Counted from the stretch's first letter, positions 42,714-52,040 are shown. The stretch is 64,000 nt of DNA from Picosynechococcus sp. PCC 7002 (GCF_963860125.1 NZ_CAWLFA010000001.1:248001-312000); one strand, 5' to 3'. Translations and numbers: made by a program. Notes: generated from the letters alone by a model not told the origin.

Positions 42714-44222
42714 GTGCGGGTAGCTAACGTGAAGCGCGTAATTTTAATTCTGTTGACGATTATTACCCTGGTGCCGCTCCTGTCTTCGTTGTGGGCCAGT
42801 TTCCAGGAACCGCAGATCCAGGGCCGCCTCGAACTGTATCAAACCAACTTGGTGCTTCAGGCCGCAGAGTACGATCCCAATTCTACGGCTACTACCTCCC
42901 CTGAGGCGATCGCCACCCTCGTGACCCAACTGACGGGCCAAGATCCCTACAGTAGTGCGATCGCCCAGTATAAAAAAGTGCTCAGTAGTAGTGAAGCCCG
43001 CCAAAAACTCCTCACAGACTCCACAGAAACAAGCGCTGCTCAAACCCAGGCGACCAAAAAGGCGATCGCCGAAACCGCCACTTTAATCGATGAACTCCAG
43101 CTCAGACTCGGAATTTTGTATGCCAGTCGCGGCAAGCTCGAACAAGCACAACAGCGATGGGAAGCCATTTCCGGAGAAGAATCTGATGGTTTGGCCCAAA
43201 CTTTAGCGCCCCTCTGGCTTAACTCCCAAGCTCCCACCGACCCAAACGCTTTAACTCAAACAGAGCTTGAAACCTGGTTCGAGCAACAAAATCTCCAAAA
43301 GCTATACCAAATTCAAGACAATCGTCCGGCACAACAGCAACTCCAGCAACAAATACAACAGAATGCGCAACGGGCTTTTTTAAAATTAACGGTCATTACC
43401 GTCTTGCCCTTTAGTGTGGGTCTTTTTGGCTTGGGTTTTCTCATCTTTTTGGGCGTTCAAGCTTTCCGGAAGCAGGAAGCAGCCCTTTTGCACATTGATG
43501 ATCAAGCGACTTGGAACACCCCCTGGAATGGAGAAATTATCTGGCAAGTTTTTATCGTCGGCTTCTTTCTCGTCGGTCAAATTATTTTGCCCCTTGCTTT
43601 ACCCATCGCCCTCCAGGCCTTTAGCATCGATGCCACCGCTTGGACAGTCCGTGAAAAAGCTGTTTATACCCTCATCACCTATTCACTGATGGCGATCGCT
43701 GGTTTAATCGTTCTAGCGGCTTCGGTTTGGGAATTTCGGCCCCTCCCCCAGGGCTGGTTTCAGGTGAAATGGCTGGATAACTGGACGGTATGGGGATTTG
43801 GAGGCTACATGGTGGCCTTGCCGCTGGTGTTACTCGTTTCCCTACTCAATCAACAAATTTGGCAGGGTCAGGGGGGCAGTAATCCGATTTTGTTTCTCGC
43901 CCTCAAAGCCCAGGATCAGGTGGCTTTAACGATTTTCTTTTTGACGGCCTCGGTGATGGCTCCCCTTTTTGAGGAAATTATGTTCCGAGGTTTTCTATTA
44001 CCTTCTCTAACCCGCTATGTCCCAGTGTGGGGCAGCATTATTCTCAGTGCGTTTTTGTTTGCGATCGCCCATATGAGTTTGTCGGAAGTTCTACCCTTGA
44101 TGACCCTGGGCATTATTTTGGGATTCGTTTATGTTAAATCCCGCAACTTGCTGGCACCGATGCTTCTCCATAGTTTGTGGAACAGCGGCACTCTATTGAG
44201 TTTGTTTATTCTCGGTAGTTAG
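42714..44222 (+). CDS. CPBP family intramembrane metalloprotease (CAAX-like)
   Basis: The ~500-residue protein has an N-terminal hydrophobic segment, a helical extracytoplasmic domain (~40-225, Gln/Ala-rich) and eight or so membrane helices. The CPBP motif 1 is FEEIMFRGFLLPSL (EEhhxR), motif 2 is AFLFAIAHMSL and the last is LLHSLWNSGTLL, carrying the metal-binding residues. No ATG exists: GTG codons at 42714 and 42729 are candidates, the second giving MKRVILILL, a better membrane start. The stop overlaps the convergent Rpn-like gene by 4 bp. Its substrate is unknown. Confidence 0.82.
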   Translation: MRVANVKRVILILLTIITLVPLLSSLWASFQEPQIQGRLELYQTNLVLQAAEYDPNSTATTSPEAIATLVTQLTGQDPYSSAIAQYKKVLSSSEARQKLLTDSTETSAAQTQATKKAIAETATLIDELQLRLGILYASRGKLEQAQQRWEAISGEESDGLAQTLAPLWLNSQAPTDPNALTQTELETWFEQQNLQKLYQIQDNRPAQQQLQQQIQQNAQRAFLKLTVITVLPFSVGLFGLGFLIFLGVQAFRKQEAALLHIDDQATWNTPWNGEIIWQVFIVGFFLVGQIILPLALPIALQAFSIDATAWTVREKAVYTLITYSLMAIAGLIVLAASVWEFRPLPQGWFQVKWLDNWTVWGFGGYMVALPLVLLVSLLNQQIWQGQGGSNPILFLALKAQDQVALTIFFLTASVMAPLFEEIMFRGFLLPSLTRYVPVWGSIILSAFLFAIAHMSLSEVLPLMTLGIILGFVYVKSRNLLAPMLLHSLWNSGTLLSLFILGS

Positions 44223-45169
44223 GTAGGGTTGCCCTCGGTGGGATTTTCCCGCAGCCAAGTTTCTAACTCTGCGGCTGACTCAAACCCAAATAGGCGATCG
44301 CTTAGGGCATCCAGTTGAGTTAGATTCAGGGCCTGGATTTGTGGGGCGAATCCTGAAACTTGCTCCGGGAAGCGTTGCTGAACAAATCGCAAAATCAACT
44401 TGCAAGCCTCCTCCTGTCGTCCTTCCTGGCGGCCTTGCTGTAGACCTTCTTCCATCCAAGACGTGACAATTCGCAGTACCTGGGCTTCCTCCTGGGGCTG
44501 AATTCGGTGTAGTTCCTGCTCAAAGACCTGCTGTTCTGCCATATTTAACCTCAGATAGGTATCCACAAAACCCGACAACAAATGAATTCTGGCCGAATCT
44601 AAACGAAGCGTCACAATCATCCGTAAACATTCTAACTTGACCTTTGGGCGTTCCTCTGAGCTAAAGTTCATCTTTGCCATCAGAGCGGCGGCAACGGGAT
44701 TTGGTTGGCGGAGAAAATCGCGCCACGGCAAGCGGTTCAATTGAATAGTCTGGAAAGAAAAACTGAGAATTTCCTTGGAAGGAAACGCCACCGAAAAAGT
44801 TTCCGGTTCTAGCCTCTGGGGAGAGCGGTAAGAAAATAAGGCAATGGGGTAAATGGGTAAACGATACTTTTCGTACAACCGCGCAAAATAGAGAAACATC
44901 CGTTCCGCAAAATCTGCTTGGGAGGTTGCTTGATTTTCAACGTGTACGAGAAAACAAGTCTCTTGGCCGCGAAAGTGAAGTTTCGCCACAATATCTACAT
45001 TGCGACGCGTTTGGCCAGGTAGGTCATTGAAAACTTCTTGGGTAAGAAAAGTTAAGGAGTTCTGCTCGGCTGTTTCGAGGATTTCCGGCGCAAAAAGGGC
45101 GAGAAAATCCCAGAAAAAGGTCGTCAGCAACTCCTTAAACAACAAATCATGATCGATGGTTTGGGTCAT
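44219..45169 (-). CDS. Rpn/PD-(D/E)XK nuclease-family protein with DUF4351
   Basis: The 316-residue protein starts MTQTIDHDLLFKELLTTFF. The nuclease-like core has RNVDIVAKLHFRGQETCFLVHVENQA (D...E-x-Q, the PD-(D/E)XK pattern). The C-terminus (~250-316) is DUF4351 with LNLTQLDALSDRLFGFESAAELETWL. A short GRQEGRQEEA repeat lies between the two. Such proteins are frequent in cyanobacteria and annotated as transposase-like or Rpn recombination-promoting nucleases. It could belong to the thiE-thiS group transcript, since it lies 31 bp after the Cys-rich gene. Confidence 0.82.
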   Translation of the reverse strand: MTQTIDHDLLFKELLTTFFWDFLALFAPEILETAEQNSLTFLTQEVFNDLPGQTRRNVDIVAKLHFRGQETCFLVHVENQATSQADFAERMFLYFARLYEKYRLPIYPIALFSYRSPQRLEPETFSVAFPSKEILSFSFQTIQLNRLPWRDFLRQPNPVAAALMAKMNFSSEERPKVKLECLRMIVTLRLDSARIHLLSGFVDTYLRLNMAEQQVFEQELHRIQPQEEAQVLRIVTSWMEEGLQQGRQEGRQEEACKLILRFVQQRFPEQVSGFAPQIQALNLTQLDALSDRLFGFESAAELETWLRENPTEGNPT

Positions 45170-45200
45170 GATTCAACCGGAAAACCAAGGTAAAAGCAGT

Positions 45201-45401
45201 CTAAATTTCGTCGGGGATTACCCATTTGGGGGGTTCCATCATTTTCTTGAGGCGCGCTGCTTCGGCGATTTCGTGCATTTTGTCGATGGAGACGGTCTGC
45301 ACAAATTCGCTGGCTTGGGCCGCATATTCTTTGTTGGGGCAGTCTTCCCCTAGGATGCAACCATTGACGCACTCAACGGCACAGTTTACGGTTTGACTCA
45401 T
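45201..45401 (-). CDS. Cysteine-rich small protein, 66 residues
   Basis: The ATG at 45401 opens a 66-codon frame starting MSQTVNCAVECVNGCILGED, followed by CPNKEYAAQASEFVQTVS. Four cysteines are spaced CX3CX3CX6C near the N-terminus; the rest is a helix ending PPKWVIPDEI. This suggests a metal-binding or redox element at the N-terminus. It lies between thiS and the Rpn-like gene on the same strand. I do not recognise a named family. The longer open frame to 45521 would run into thiS and is not favoured. Confidence 0.7.
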   Translation of the reverse strand: MSQTVNCAVECVNGCILGEDCPNKEYAAQASEFVQTVSIDKMHEIAEAARLKKMMEPPKWVIPDEI

Positions 45402-45454
45402 TTTTCGCTCAAGGAGTTGAAGGTGTGTTGCTTTGTAGTGTAACGGTTTCAGCC

Positions 45455-45658
45455 TCAGCCACCACCAACAATGGTGACAATTTCTAGGCGATCGCCTGCT
45501 TGAATCAAGGTATGCTCCCACCGCTGACGGTGCAAAATTTCGCCGTTATATTCCACTGCCACAAGGCGTGGATTCATGCCCAATTGCTCAAGACAGCGGG
45601 GTAGAGATAGTTCACTTGCAATGGTTTTTAGTTCACCATTCACCCAAACATCGATCAT
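45455..45658 (-). CDS. thiS: Sulfur carrier protein ThiS
   Basis: The 67-residue ubiquitin-fold protein ends in GGG (VTIVGGG); its C-terminal glycine becomes a thiocarboxylate that gives sulfur for the thiazole of thiamine. Typical blocks are LPRCLEQLGMNPRLVAVEYNGEI and AGDRLEIVTIVGGG. It begins one base after the thiE stop (45658 versus 45660), showing tight coupling. ThiG is not in the window. Confidence 0.92.
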   Translation of the reverse strand: MIDVWVNGELKTIASELSLPRCLEQLGMNPRLVAVEYNGEILHRQRWEHTLIQAGDRLEIVTIVGGG

Positions 45659-45659
45659 T

Positions 45660-46727
45660 TTATGCAGTGGCCTCCTCAAGGTTTTGTAGGGTTTGTTGGC
45701 GGTGTAATTGGGCTGCAAAAAACTGGGCTGTCAGGGTTGGCTCTGCACTCTGCATCAACGCCCGCACCACTGCAACCCGTTCGGCTCCAGCTGCCAGAAC
45801 CTCGCCGAGATTTTCGGTGTCAATGCTCCCGATGGCAAACCAGGGTACAGGACAAGTTTCCCTGGCATAGCTGACATAACTGTGACCCGCAGCGGCTTTC
45901 CCTGGTTTGGTGGGGGTTTCGTACACGGGGCCAACGCCGACATAATCCGCCCCTTCTCTCAATGCTTTTTCGAGTTCCTGGGGATTGGTGGTGGAACGGC
46001 CAATAATTTTATCGGGGCCAATGAGTTGGCGGGCAGTGGCAATGGGTAAATCCGTTTGGCCGAGGTGAACGCCGTCGGCATCCACAGCTAGGGCAAGATC
46101 CACACGGTCATTGACGAGAAATAGAGCATGGTAGCGATCGCATAATTTTTTCAGGGCGATCGCATTGGCAAAACGCTGTTCATCGGGGGTTTCTTTGTCG
46201 CGGTATTGGACGATTTCAACGCCCCCCTGGAGGGCCGCTTCGGTCACTGCCAACAGTTCTTCGTGGGGAGAAGTCACCAAATAAAGTCGTGCTTTTTCGA
46301 GACGTTGTTTGAGTTGGGGGCTAAAGAGTTGACTTTCGAGGGTATAGACCTGATACCGCATCTGTTTACAGGCGATCGCCATCTCTGTTTTGTAGAGTTT
46401 GGCGTATTCTTCGAGCACCCGGAGCGCTTCTTCGACCCGACAAAGATTGGCCCGGAGTAAATGGTTGAGGTCGGTGCGAGTTTCTTCCTGGGGATGGCTG
46501 AGGCTGGTGCCTACATCGTTGGGGGTATCCCGTGCGGCGCGCAATTCGTCGTGGTGCCATTGGGCCAGGGTTTGGCGCATTTCCTTGCAACGGGCGGCCA
46601 GTTCAGCATGGTTCAGGCCAAATCGAAACCATTCTTCAACAATGCGCAGTCCCTCCCTAGCTCGGTCAAGGTTGGCATCGAGGATGCGAAAAATAGCGGT
46701 GGTATCGGTGGAGGCAGGTTTAACCAT
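45660..46727 (-). CDS. thiE: Thiamine-phosphate synthase, long cyanobacterial form
   Basis: The 355-residue protein has an N-terminal ~145-residue helical domain (AIFRILDANLDRAREGLRIVEEWFRF... ), then the ThiE barrel (~150-355). The barrel has EIVQYRDKE, LFLVNDRVDLALAVDADGVHLGQTD, the phosphate-binding IGRSTTNPQE, DYVGVGPVYETPTKPG and GAERVAVVRALM. It couples HMP diphosphate and thiazole phosphate to thiamine phosphate. The N-terminal extension is typical of cyanobacterial ThiE and has no proven role. ATG 46727 is used. Cytoplasmic; operon with thiS. Confidence 0.93.
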   Translation of the reverse strand: MVKPASTDTTAIFRILDANLDRAREGLRIVEEWFRFGLNHAELAARCKEMRQTLAQWHHDELRAARDTPNDVGTSLSHPQEETRTDLNHLLRANLCRVEEALRVLEEYAKLYKTEMAIACKQMRYQVYTLESQLFSPQLKQRLEKARLYLVTSPHEELLAVTEAALQGGVEIVQYRDKETPDEQRFANAIALKKLCDRYHALFLVNDRVDLALAVDADGVHLGQTDLPIATARQLIGPDKIIGRSTTNPQELEKALREGADYVGVGPVYETPTKPGKAAAGHSYVSYARETCPVPWFAIGSIDTENLGEVLAAGAERVAVVRALMQSAEPTLTAQFFAAQLHRQQTLQNLEEATA

Positions 46728-46871
46728 GGTGACGGCGCACAAAACAGAATCGGCAGGCAAATTCTTACTTTATCGCATCTCCTAGGGGATCTCTGGATTT
46801 TGCCCCGGAGACAGGCGATCGCCTTTTAGAATACAGTAGTAACCCTGTGTTATTTTTTGTTGCCCAAGGCC

Positions 46872-47528
46872 ATGGCCCTTCGTACCGTACCGCGACCCTT
46901 GCTTGACTCCGCTGATTTTTTAGATATTGCCTCCTTCACCTACCCCATTGTAGAAACGTTCCATTCCATCCAGGGGGAAGGCTTTTGGTGCGGCACCGCA
47001 GCTTTTTTTATTCGCCTCGCCGGTTGTGATGTGGGTTGCCCCTGGTGCGACACCAAAATTTCCTGGAATCCGAAACGTCATCCCCAAGTTTCCGTTGGTC
47101 AATTAAAAGAGCAAGTACAAACTGCCCAGCCGAAGATCATTGTCATTACGGGGGGGGAACCTTTGATGCACGACCTCTATCCTTTGACGACGGGTTTAAA
47201 AGAAACGGGGATTCCCCTCCACCTAGAAACCTCCGGTGCCCATCCCCTCAACGGTCACTTTGATTGGCTGACCCTTTCGCCAAAACCCTTTAAAGCGCCA
47301 TTGCCGGAAATTTACGATCATGTCAGTGAATTAAAAGTCGTGATCGATCAAGCCACCGATTTCCAGTGGGCGGAATCCCAAGTCCAAAAAATTGCCGCAA
47401 ATATTCCCAAATATCTCCAACCCCAATGGGAAAATCCCGCCAGCCAGAGTCTCATTTTCGACTATATCCTGGCCCATCCTGAATGGCGTCTCGGTCTGCA
47501 AACCCATAAGTTTTTGGGGGTGCGCTAG
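46872..47528 (+). CDS. queE: 7-Carboxy-7-deazaguanine synthase
   Basis: The 218-residue radical-SAM enzyme makes CDG from carboxytetrahydropterin in the preQ0/queuosine pathway. FHSIQGEGFWCGTAAFFIRLAG starts the substrate fold and C52, C56 and C59 (CDVGCPWC) bind the 4Fe-4S cluster. TGGEPLMHDL follows the SAM motif. It starts at the ATG at 46872; an in-frame TTG further upstream is not needed. queC begins at the base right after the stop, making a clear operon. Confidence 0.92.
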   Translation: MALRTVPRPLLDSADFLDIASFTYPIVETFHSIQGEGFWCGTAAFFIRLAGCDVGCPWCDTKISWNPKRHPQVSVGQLKEQVQTAQPKIIVITGGEPLMHDLYPLTTGLKETGIPLHLETSGAHPLNGHFDWLTLSPKPFKAPLPEIYDHVSELKVVIDQATDFQWAESQVQKIAANIPKYLQPQWENPASQSLIFDYILAHPEWRLGLQTHKFLGVR

Positions 47529-48206
47529 ATGAAACGGGCTGTTGTTTTACTCTCCGGTGGCTTGGATTCGGCTACCAGTGCCGCCCAGGCGATCGCCGAT
47601 GGCTATGAAGTGTTTGCCCTTTCCTTTCGCTATGGTCAAAAACATAGCCGGGAATTGGTCGCCGCCCAGAAAATTGCCGAACATTTAGGGATCACCGAGC
47701 ATTTCATCATGGATGTGAATTTGTCCCAGTGGGGCGGCTCTTCCCTAACCGACGTTAACCAAGCGATTCCCCAAAGTGGTGTCCAGACAGGAGATATTCC
47801 CTCGACCTATGTCCCCGGTCGTAATACAGTATTTTTGGCGATCGCCCTTTCTCTCGCTGAAGCAAAACAAGCCGAAGCGATCTACCTGGGGATCAATGCC
47901 GTAGACTATTCCGGTTATCCTGACTGTCGCCCCGAATATCTCGCCGCCTACCAGAAGTTAGCGGATCTCTCTTCCAAAGTTGGCATTGAAGGTCACGCAC
48001 CCCAATTGGTTGCGCCCCTTGTGCTTGACACCAAAGTAGAAATTATCCAAAAGGCCGTAAAGTTGGGCGTTCCCATCGCCGCAACCTGGTCTTGTTACCA
48101 AGGGGGAGAACATCCCTGCGGCTTATGTGACTCCTGCCGGATTCGGGATGAAGCCCTGATCAAAGCCGGTTATCCAGAGCTAACGAGCCAGAACATTCAA
48201 AAATAG
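47529..48206 (+). CDS. queC: 7-Cyano-7-deazaguanine synthase
   Basis: The 225-residue ATP-dependent enzyme converts CDG to preQ0. The PP-loop is VVLLSGGLDSATSAA (residues ~5-19), followed by FRYGQKHSRELVAAQ and VPGRNTVFLAIALS. The zinc site is the C-terminal group CYQGGEHPCGLCDSCRIRDEA. The stop is followed by a hairpin shared with the grxC end. It is co-transcribed with queE. Confidence 0.95.
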   Translation: MKRAVVLLSGGLDSATSAAQAIADGYEVFALSFRYGQKHSRELVAAQKIAEHLGITEHFIMDVNLSQWGGSSLTDVNQAIPQSGVQTGDIPSTYVPGRNTVFLAIALSLAEAKQAEAIYLGINAVDYSGYPDCRPEYLAAYQKLADLSSKVGIEGHAPQLVAPLVLDTKVEIIQKAVKLGVPIAATWSCYQGGEHPCGLCDSCRIRDEALIKAGYPELTSQNIQK

Positions 48207-48210
48207 CCAA

Positions 48211-48245
48211 ACAAAAACCCCCAGACCGAAACCGAGGGTTTGAAA
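48211..48245. terminator. Terminator between queC and grxC
   Basis: AAACCC-type arms around 48214-48219 and 48235-48241 pair. On the minus strand the stem is followed by TTTTTGTTT, a good terminator for grxC; on the plus strand the tail is A-rich, so it is weaker for queC. Confidence 0.6.
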
Positions 48246-48263
48246 AATCAGTGCTGGCCAAAT

Positions 48264-48530
48264 TTAAGCTGCCTGCATCAGGAGATCGTCGAGTTTGCCT
48301 TGGTACTCTAGTTCATGGAGATCATCGCAACCACCCACGTGCTGATCGTTAATAAAAACCTGGGGGAGGCTACTGCGGCCATTGGCCCGTTCTGTCATGG
48401 CCTCCCGCGCTTGGCGATCGCCATCAATGCAATACTCTGTATATTCCACTTGTTTACTGTCGAGGAGATGCTTGGCCCGGATACAAAAAGGACAGGTGCT
48501 CCAAGTATAAATTTCAACGGTTGCAGCCAT
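48264..48530 (-). CDS. grxC: Glutaredoxin (class 1, CPFC)
   Basis: The 88-residue glutaredoxin has the dithiol active site C13-P-F-C16 in YTWSTCPFCIRAK. SLPQVFINDQHVGGCDDLHEL provides the cis-proline and glutathione-binding residues. It reduces disulfides and mixed disulfides with glutathione. It starts at the ATG at 48530 and the size is normal. Convergent with queC. Confidence 0.93.
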   Translation of the reverse strand: MAATVEIYTWSTCPFCIRAKHLLDSKQVEYTEYCIDGDRQAREAMTERANGRSSLPQVFINDQHVGGCDDLHELEYQGKLDDLLMQAA

Positions 48531-48735
48531 AATTTGGATTTTTCTGAAATGTAACAATTTATTTCAAGTTTAACGTTTCCTGGGCCTAAAAGCGGCGATG
48601 CCCTTTTCTCTCTGTAGGGAAATTTGAGCAAGCTTAAGGGCCAAAATTCCCTGTTTTTGCCATAAAATCGACAATTTATTTTCGTTATAAACTTCTTCCG
48701 CTACACTGGGAGGCTAGCCTTTTTCTCGGACTGCC

Positions 48736-50775
48736 ATGGTTGCCGAATCGATCCAATACATCACAGAAAATCCGATTTTTACGTTTATTCTGCTGCTGTT
48801 GGTCTCTCTGACCATTCCCCCTATTTTTGAACGGCTGAATTTACCTGGTTTGGTGGGCTTACTCTTTGCAGGGATTATCCTTGGTGAAAACGCCCTCGGT
48901 CTCCTCGACTCAGAGAGTGAAACCATGGTTTTGTTCTCGGAAGTGGGCAAAATTTACCTGATGTTTGTGGCCGGATTGGAAATTAATTTGGCGGAGTTTC
49001 GGAAAACCCAAGATCGCTCCATTGGCTTTGGTTTTCTGACATTTATTGTGCCGTTAACGATGGGAACGGTGGTCGGCCTAAGTTTCGATTTTGGTTGGAA
49101 TGCGGCAATTCTTATTGGATCTTTATTGGCTTCCCATACGTTGCTGGGTTACCCAATTATTAACCGTTTGGGGATTCTCAATAATGAGAGTGTAACGGTC
49201 ACGATTGGCGCGACGATTTTTACGGACATTGCGGCTCTTTTGGTGCTGGCGATCTGTGTGTCGATTCACCAGGGCGATTTTTCTACGGCTTCTTTGGTCT
49301 TGCAACTGGCGTTATTGGTGGGCTACGGAGCTTTGGTACTCTTCGGTCTGTCCTGGCTTGGTCGAGAATTTTTCCAGCGCAATGGGGATGAAGAGGGCAA
49401 TCAATTTCTATTTATTTTGCTGGCTGTCTTTCTCGCGTCAGTGGGGGCCCAGGTGATCAATGTGGATAAAATTGTGGGGGCTTTTTTGGCGGGTTTAGCG
49501 GTCAATGATGTGGTCGGCAAAAGCCCGGTAGAGGAAAAAATCGAATTTGTCGGCAGTACGCTATTTATTCCATTCTTCTTTGTGGGGATGGGGTTATTGC
49601 TCGATATTCCGGCATTTATTAATAATTTGCTCTATGAGTTTCCCCTCACGTTTTCGATTGTGGGTGGGTTGTTGTTGTCTAAATTTATCGCGGCGGCGAT
49701 CGCCAAACAGATTTATCGTTATAGCTGGGCCGAAACCCTCACGATGTGGTCGTTGTCGATCCCCCAGGTGGCGGCAACCCTGGCGGCGGCCTTGGTTGGT
49801 TTCCGGGTGGGACTGATCAGCGAATCAGTATTTAATGCGGTGATTGTGCTGATGCTAGTCACTTCGATGCTGGGGCCGGTGTTAACCCGTCGTTTTGGTC
49901 GTTTATTACCCAGTAGTGGCAAGGATATTGCCCTGACAACGGTTAAGGTGTCGCCATCGACGGATCGGTTCAAAATTGTTGTACCCATTGCTAATCCCAG
50001 CACCAAGGATTATTTACTCGAAGCGGCAGGGCTTTTAACCCGCATTCGTCAAGGGGTTGTGATGCCTGTGTCGATTGTGACGGGCCACGCCCACATGGAT
50101 GATCCGGCAGTGATGACGGGGATCGACCGGAGTCAAAGCTTACTCCAAGAGGCGATCGCCCAGGGGGAGCAACTGCAAATTACAATGCAACCAAAAATTC
50201 GCATCGATGACGATGTGGCCGCCGGGATCAGTCGCGTGGCCCGGGAAGAAAATGCCAACTTAATTTTGATGGGCTGGGGAAAAACCGAGGGTCTCAAAGC
50301 AAGGCTCCTGGGGACTTTAATTCACAATGTCTGTTGGTCTGCCCATTGCCCGGTGGCGGTGGTGCGTCTGCTGGATGACCCGAAAAATTTGCGGCGGATT
50401 ATGGTGCCCTTCAAGGGAATTTCGGCCCAAAATTTACAGATAGTTCAATTTGCAGAACTTTTGGCGATCGCCAACCAAGCCGAAGTCACCGTCTTCCATG
50501 TGTGCGAAACCTGGATGACCAAAGACCAACGCAATTTGCTCAAAGCCGACCTAGAAAATGCCCTGCAAAATGCCGGAATCACCACCAAAATGCAGATTCG
50601 GATCATCCGTTACCACGACGTGGCCAAGGCAATTCTCCATGACGCCAAAGACTTCGATCTTGTCATTCTGCACTCTACCCGTTACCGTACCGCCGGAGGC
50701 CTAGCTGTGGGCGATGTCACCACAAAAATTTCGAGCCAAATCCAAACATCCGTCGTCATTTTCAACGAACTCTAA
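48736..50775 (+). CDS. CPA2-type cation:proton antiporter with C-terminal USP-like domains
   Basis: The 679-residue protein has twelve or so membrane helices in residues 1-~385, with ERLNLPGLVGLLFAGIILG, FVAGLEINLAEF and the NapA/KefB-type SHTLLGYPI and FLAGLAVNDVVG blocks. The second half (~400-679) has two universal-stress-protein-like Rossmann domains (NLILMGWGKTEGLKARLLG, VAVVRL and LVILHSTRYRT). It is probably a Na+(K+)/H+ antiporter whose USP part may bind nucleotide. The start is an ATG at 48736. Ion specificity is not determined. Confidence 0.87.
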   Translation: MVAESIQYITENPIFTFILLLLVSLTIPPIFERLNLPGLVGLLFAGIILGENALGLLDSESETMVLFSEVGKIYLMFVAGLEINLAEFRKTQDRSIGFGFLTFIVPLTMGTVVGLSFDFGWNAAILIGSLLASHTLLGYPIINRLGILNNESVTVTIGATIFTDIAALLVLAICVSIHQGDFSTASLVLQLALLVGYGALVLFGLSWLGREFFQRNGDEEGNQFLFILLAVFLASVGAQVINVDKIVGAFLAGLAVNDVVGKSPVEEKIEFVGSTLFIPFFFVGMGLLLDIPAFINNLLYEFPLTFSIVGGLLLSKFIAAAIAKQIYRYSWAETLTMWSLSIPQVAATLAAALVGFRVGLISESVFNAVIVLMLVTSMLGPVLTRRFGRLLPSSGKDIALTTVKVSPSTDRFKIVVPIANPSTKDYLLEAAGLLTRIRQGVVMPVSIVTGHAHMDDPAVMTGIDRSQSLLQEAIAQGEQLQITMQPKIRIDDDVAAGISRVAREENANLILMGWGKTEGLKARLLGTLIHNVCWSAHCPVAVVRLLDDPKNLRRIMVPFKGISAQNLQIVQFAELLAIANQAEVTVFHVCETWMTKDQRNLLKADLENALQNAGITTKMQIRIIRYHDVAKAILHDAKDFDLVILHSTRYRTAGGLAVGDVTTKISSQIQTSVVIFNEL

Positions 50776-50817
50776 CCCTCATTCGCCTAACAAAAGTAGC
50801 GTTTTTTAAAGTTCAAC

Positions 50818-51396
50818 CTAAAGCCAGTGCTTTGGATAAGGACGTCCCGGCACCACACGACTAAAAATTACCGTCAACCACACAATCAACACAGAACCGC
50901 ATAAAGCAGGCGTCAAAATAAATTGCCAAGACGCATGACTCAAAATACCAATTAAGGCCACAGCCCCCGAAGGCGGATGGACGGTTCGGGTCAGTTGCAT
51001 GAGCTTAATCGTCACTGCCACCGCCAAACCCATGACCCAGGGAGCATCCCCGAACAAATGAAATAACACCACACAACTGCAAGCCCCAATTACATTCCCC
51101 ACAATTACGTTGCGGGGCTGGGCTAATGGACTCTCCGGCACCCCAAATACCAGCACGGCCGTGGCCCCAAAGGGAGCCGCAATCAAAGGATAGGAACTAT
51201 AAACCGAGATGTAAGCCAGGGTCGAAATACCAATAAAACTGCCTAAAAATGATAAGCCAATGTGTTGTCGGGAGAAGCTGGGTTGATGTCTACGGCTCTG
51301 TTGCAGCGTATAAAATTTGCGTCGCCACCGCCTCAAAATTGCTGTATTAGAACGTTTTTTTAATCGAATAGATGCCCGCCGGGGAAATGATGACAT
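50818..51396 (-). CDS. HPP family membrane protein
   Basis: The ~192-residue protein has four to five hydrophobic segments and the HPP signature TVHPPSGAVALIG (residues ~130-142), plus YPLIAAPFGATAVLVFGVPESPLAQPRNVIVGN. The N-terminal ~45 residues are unusually basic (RRASIRLKKRSN...). In cyanobacteria one HPP protein has been shown to transport nitrite into cells or organelles; here the substrate is only inferred. ATG 51396 is preferred to ATG 51411. It is convergent with the antiporter. Confidence 0.85.
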   Translation of the reverse strand: MSSFPRRASIRLKKRSNTAILRRWRRKFYTLQQSRRHQPSFSRQHIGLSFLGSFIGISTLAYISVYSSYPLIAAPFGATAVLVFGVPESPLAQPRNVIVGNVIGACSCVVLFHLFGDAPWVMGLAVAVTIKLMQLTRTVHPPSGAVALIGILSHASWQFILTPALCGSVLIVWLTVIFSRVVPGRPYPKHWL

Positions 51397-51595
51397 AAAA
51401 CTTCCAATCAAGATCGATAGGATTGCTGGATTTTAATAACTTTGCTCCATGCAATTATTTAAATATATCATGACGTTCTTGCATTCATGGCTTTTTTATG
51501 AGATCAATTTTTAATTTCAAGGTCAACTTTTGCTTATGAAGTCAGCTAAAAATCAGCCTATTTTTGATCGAATCAAATGTCATCAACAAATCAAA

Positions 51596-51629
51596 AAATA
51601 AAAAAACGAGGGAAGTATTCTTCCCCCGT
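51596..51629 (-). terminator. Intrinsic terminator of the CysO-like gene
   Basis: A 10-bp stem (51606-51615 with 51620-51629, one G-U pair) and 4-nt loop are followed on the minus strand by a T tract. It lies about 30 bp past the stop of the sulfur-carrier gene and closes the kai-thrC side of the cluster. Confidence 0.85.
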
Positions 51630-51660
51630 ACAAAAGCATTCATGGTTATTACTCGAAACT

Positions 51661-51936
51661 TTAGCCCCCTGCCACAGCGGGTACAATGCTGACCTCATCA
51701 CCGTCATTGAGAGCAGTATCGACACCGTTCAGAAAACGGATATCTTCTTCATTGACGTAGAGGTTTAAAAAGCGTCGAGGATTGCCCTGTTCATCACAGA
51801 GGCGAGCCTTAATGCCGGGGCAGTTTGCTTCTAGGGAATCGAGCAATTCTTTAATGGAAGAACCAGCGCATTCAACGGTGGGCTGATCCTTCGTAAACTT
51901 TTGGAGGGGAGTTGGAACTAAAACTTTAATTGCCAT
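51661..51936 (-). CDS. CysO-like (MoaD/ThiS family) sulfur carrier
   Basis: The 91-residue beta-grasp protein ends AVAGG, the C-terminal Gly-Gly needed for adenylation and thiocarboxylate formation. Blocks LLDSLEANCPGIKARLCDE, RRFLNLYVNEEDIRF and GDEVSIVPAVAGG match mycobacterial CysO more than MoaD or ThiS. CysO supplies sulfur for cysteine with CysM in Mycobacterium. Here it lies 104 bp downstream of thrC on the same strand, not next to a CysM or Mec gene. ThrC and CysM share the PLP fold type II, which suggests a possible link but does not prove it. Confidence 0.82.
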   Translation of the reverse strand: MAIKVLVPTPLQKFTKDQPTVECAGSSIKELLDSLEANCPGIKARLCDEQGNPRRFLNLYVNEEDIRFLNGVDTALNDGDEVSIVPAVAGG

Positions 51937-52040
51937 TTTGAGTCAGACAAATTTTTCTAATAACTAAACGATAAGGAACAGGGATTGGGTCAGATCTACC
52001 GTGCAGTGACAATGAGAAAAGACCCAATTTAGAACAGCAA

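Noticed and set aside
44219..45169. Rpn/DUF4351 gene as a mobile element
   Set aside because: The family is often labelled transposase-like, but no flanking repeats or composition change are visible here.
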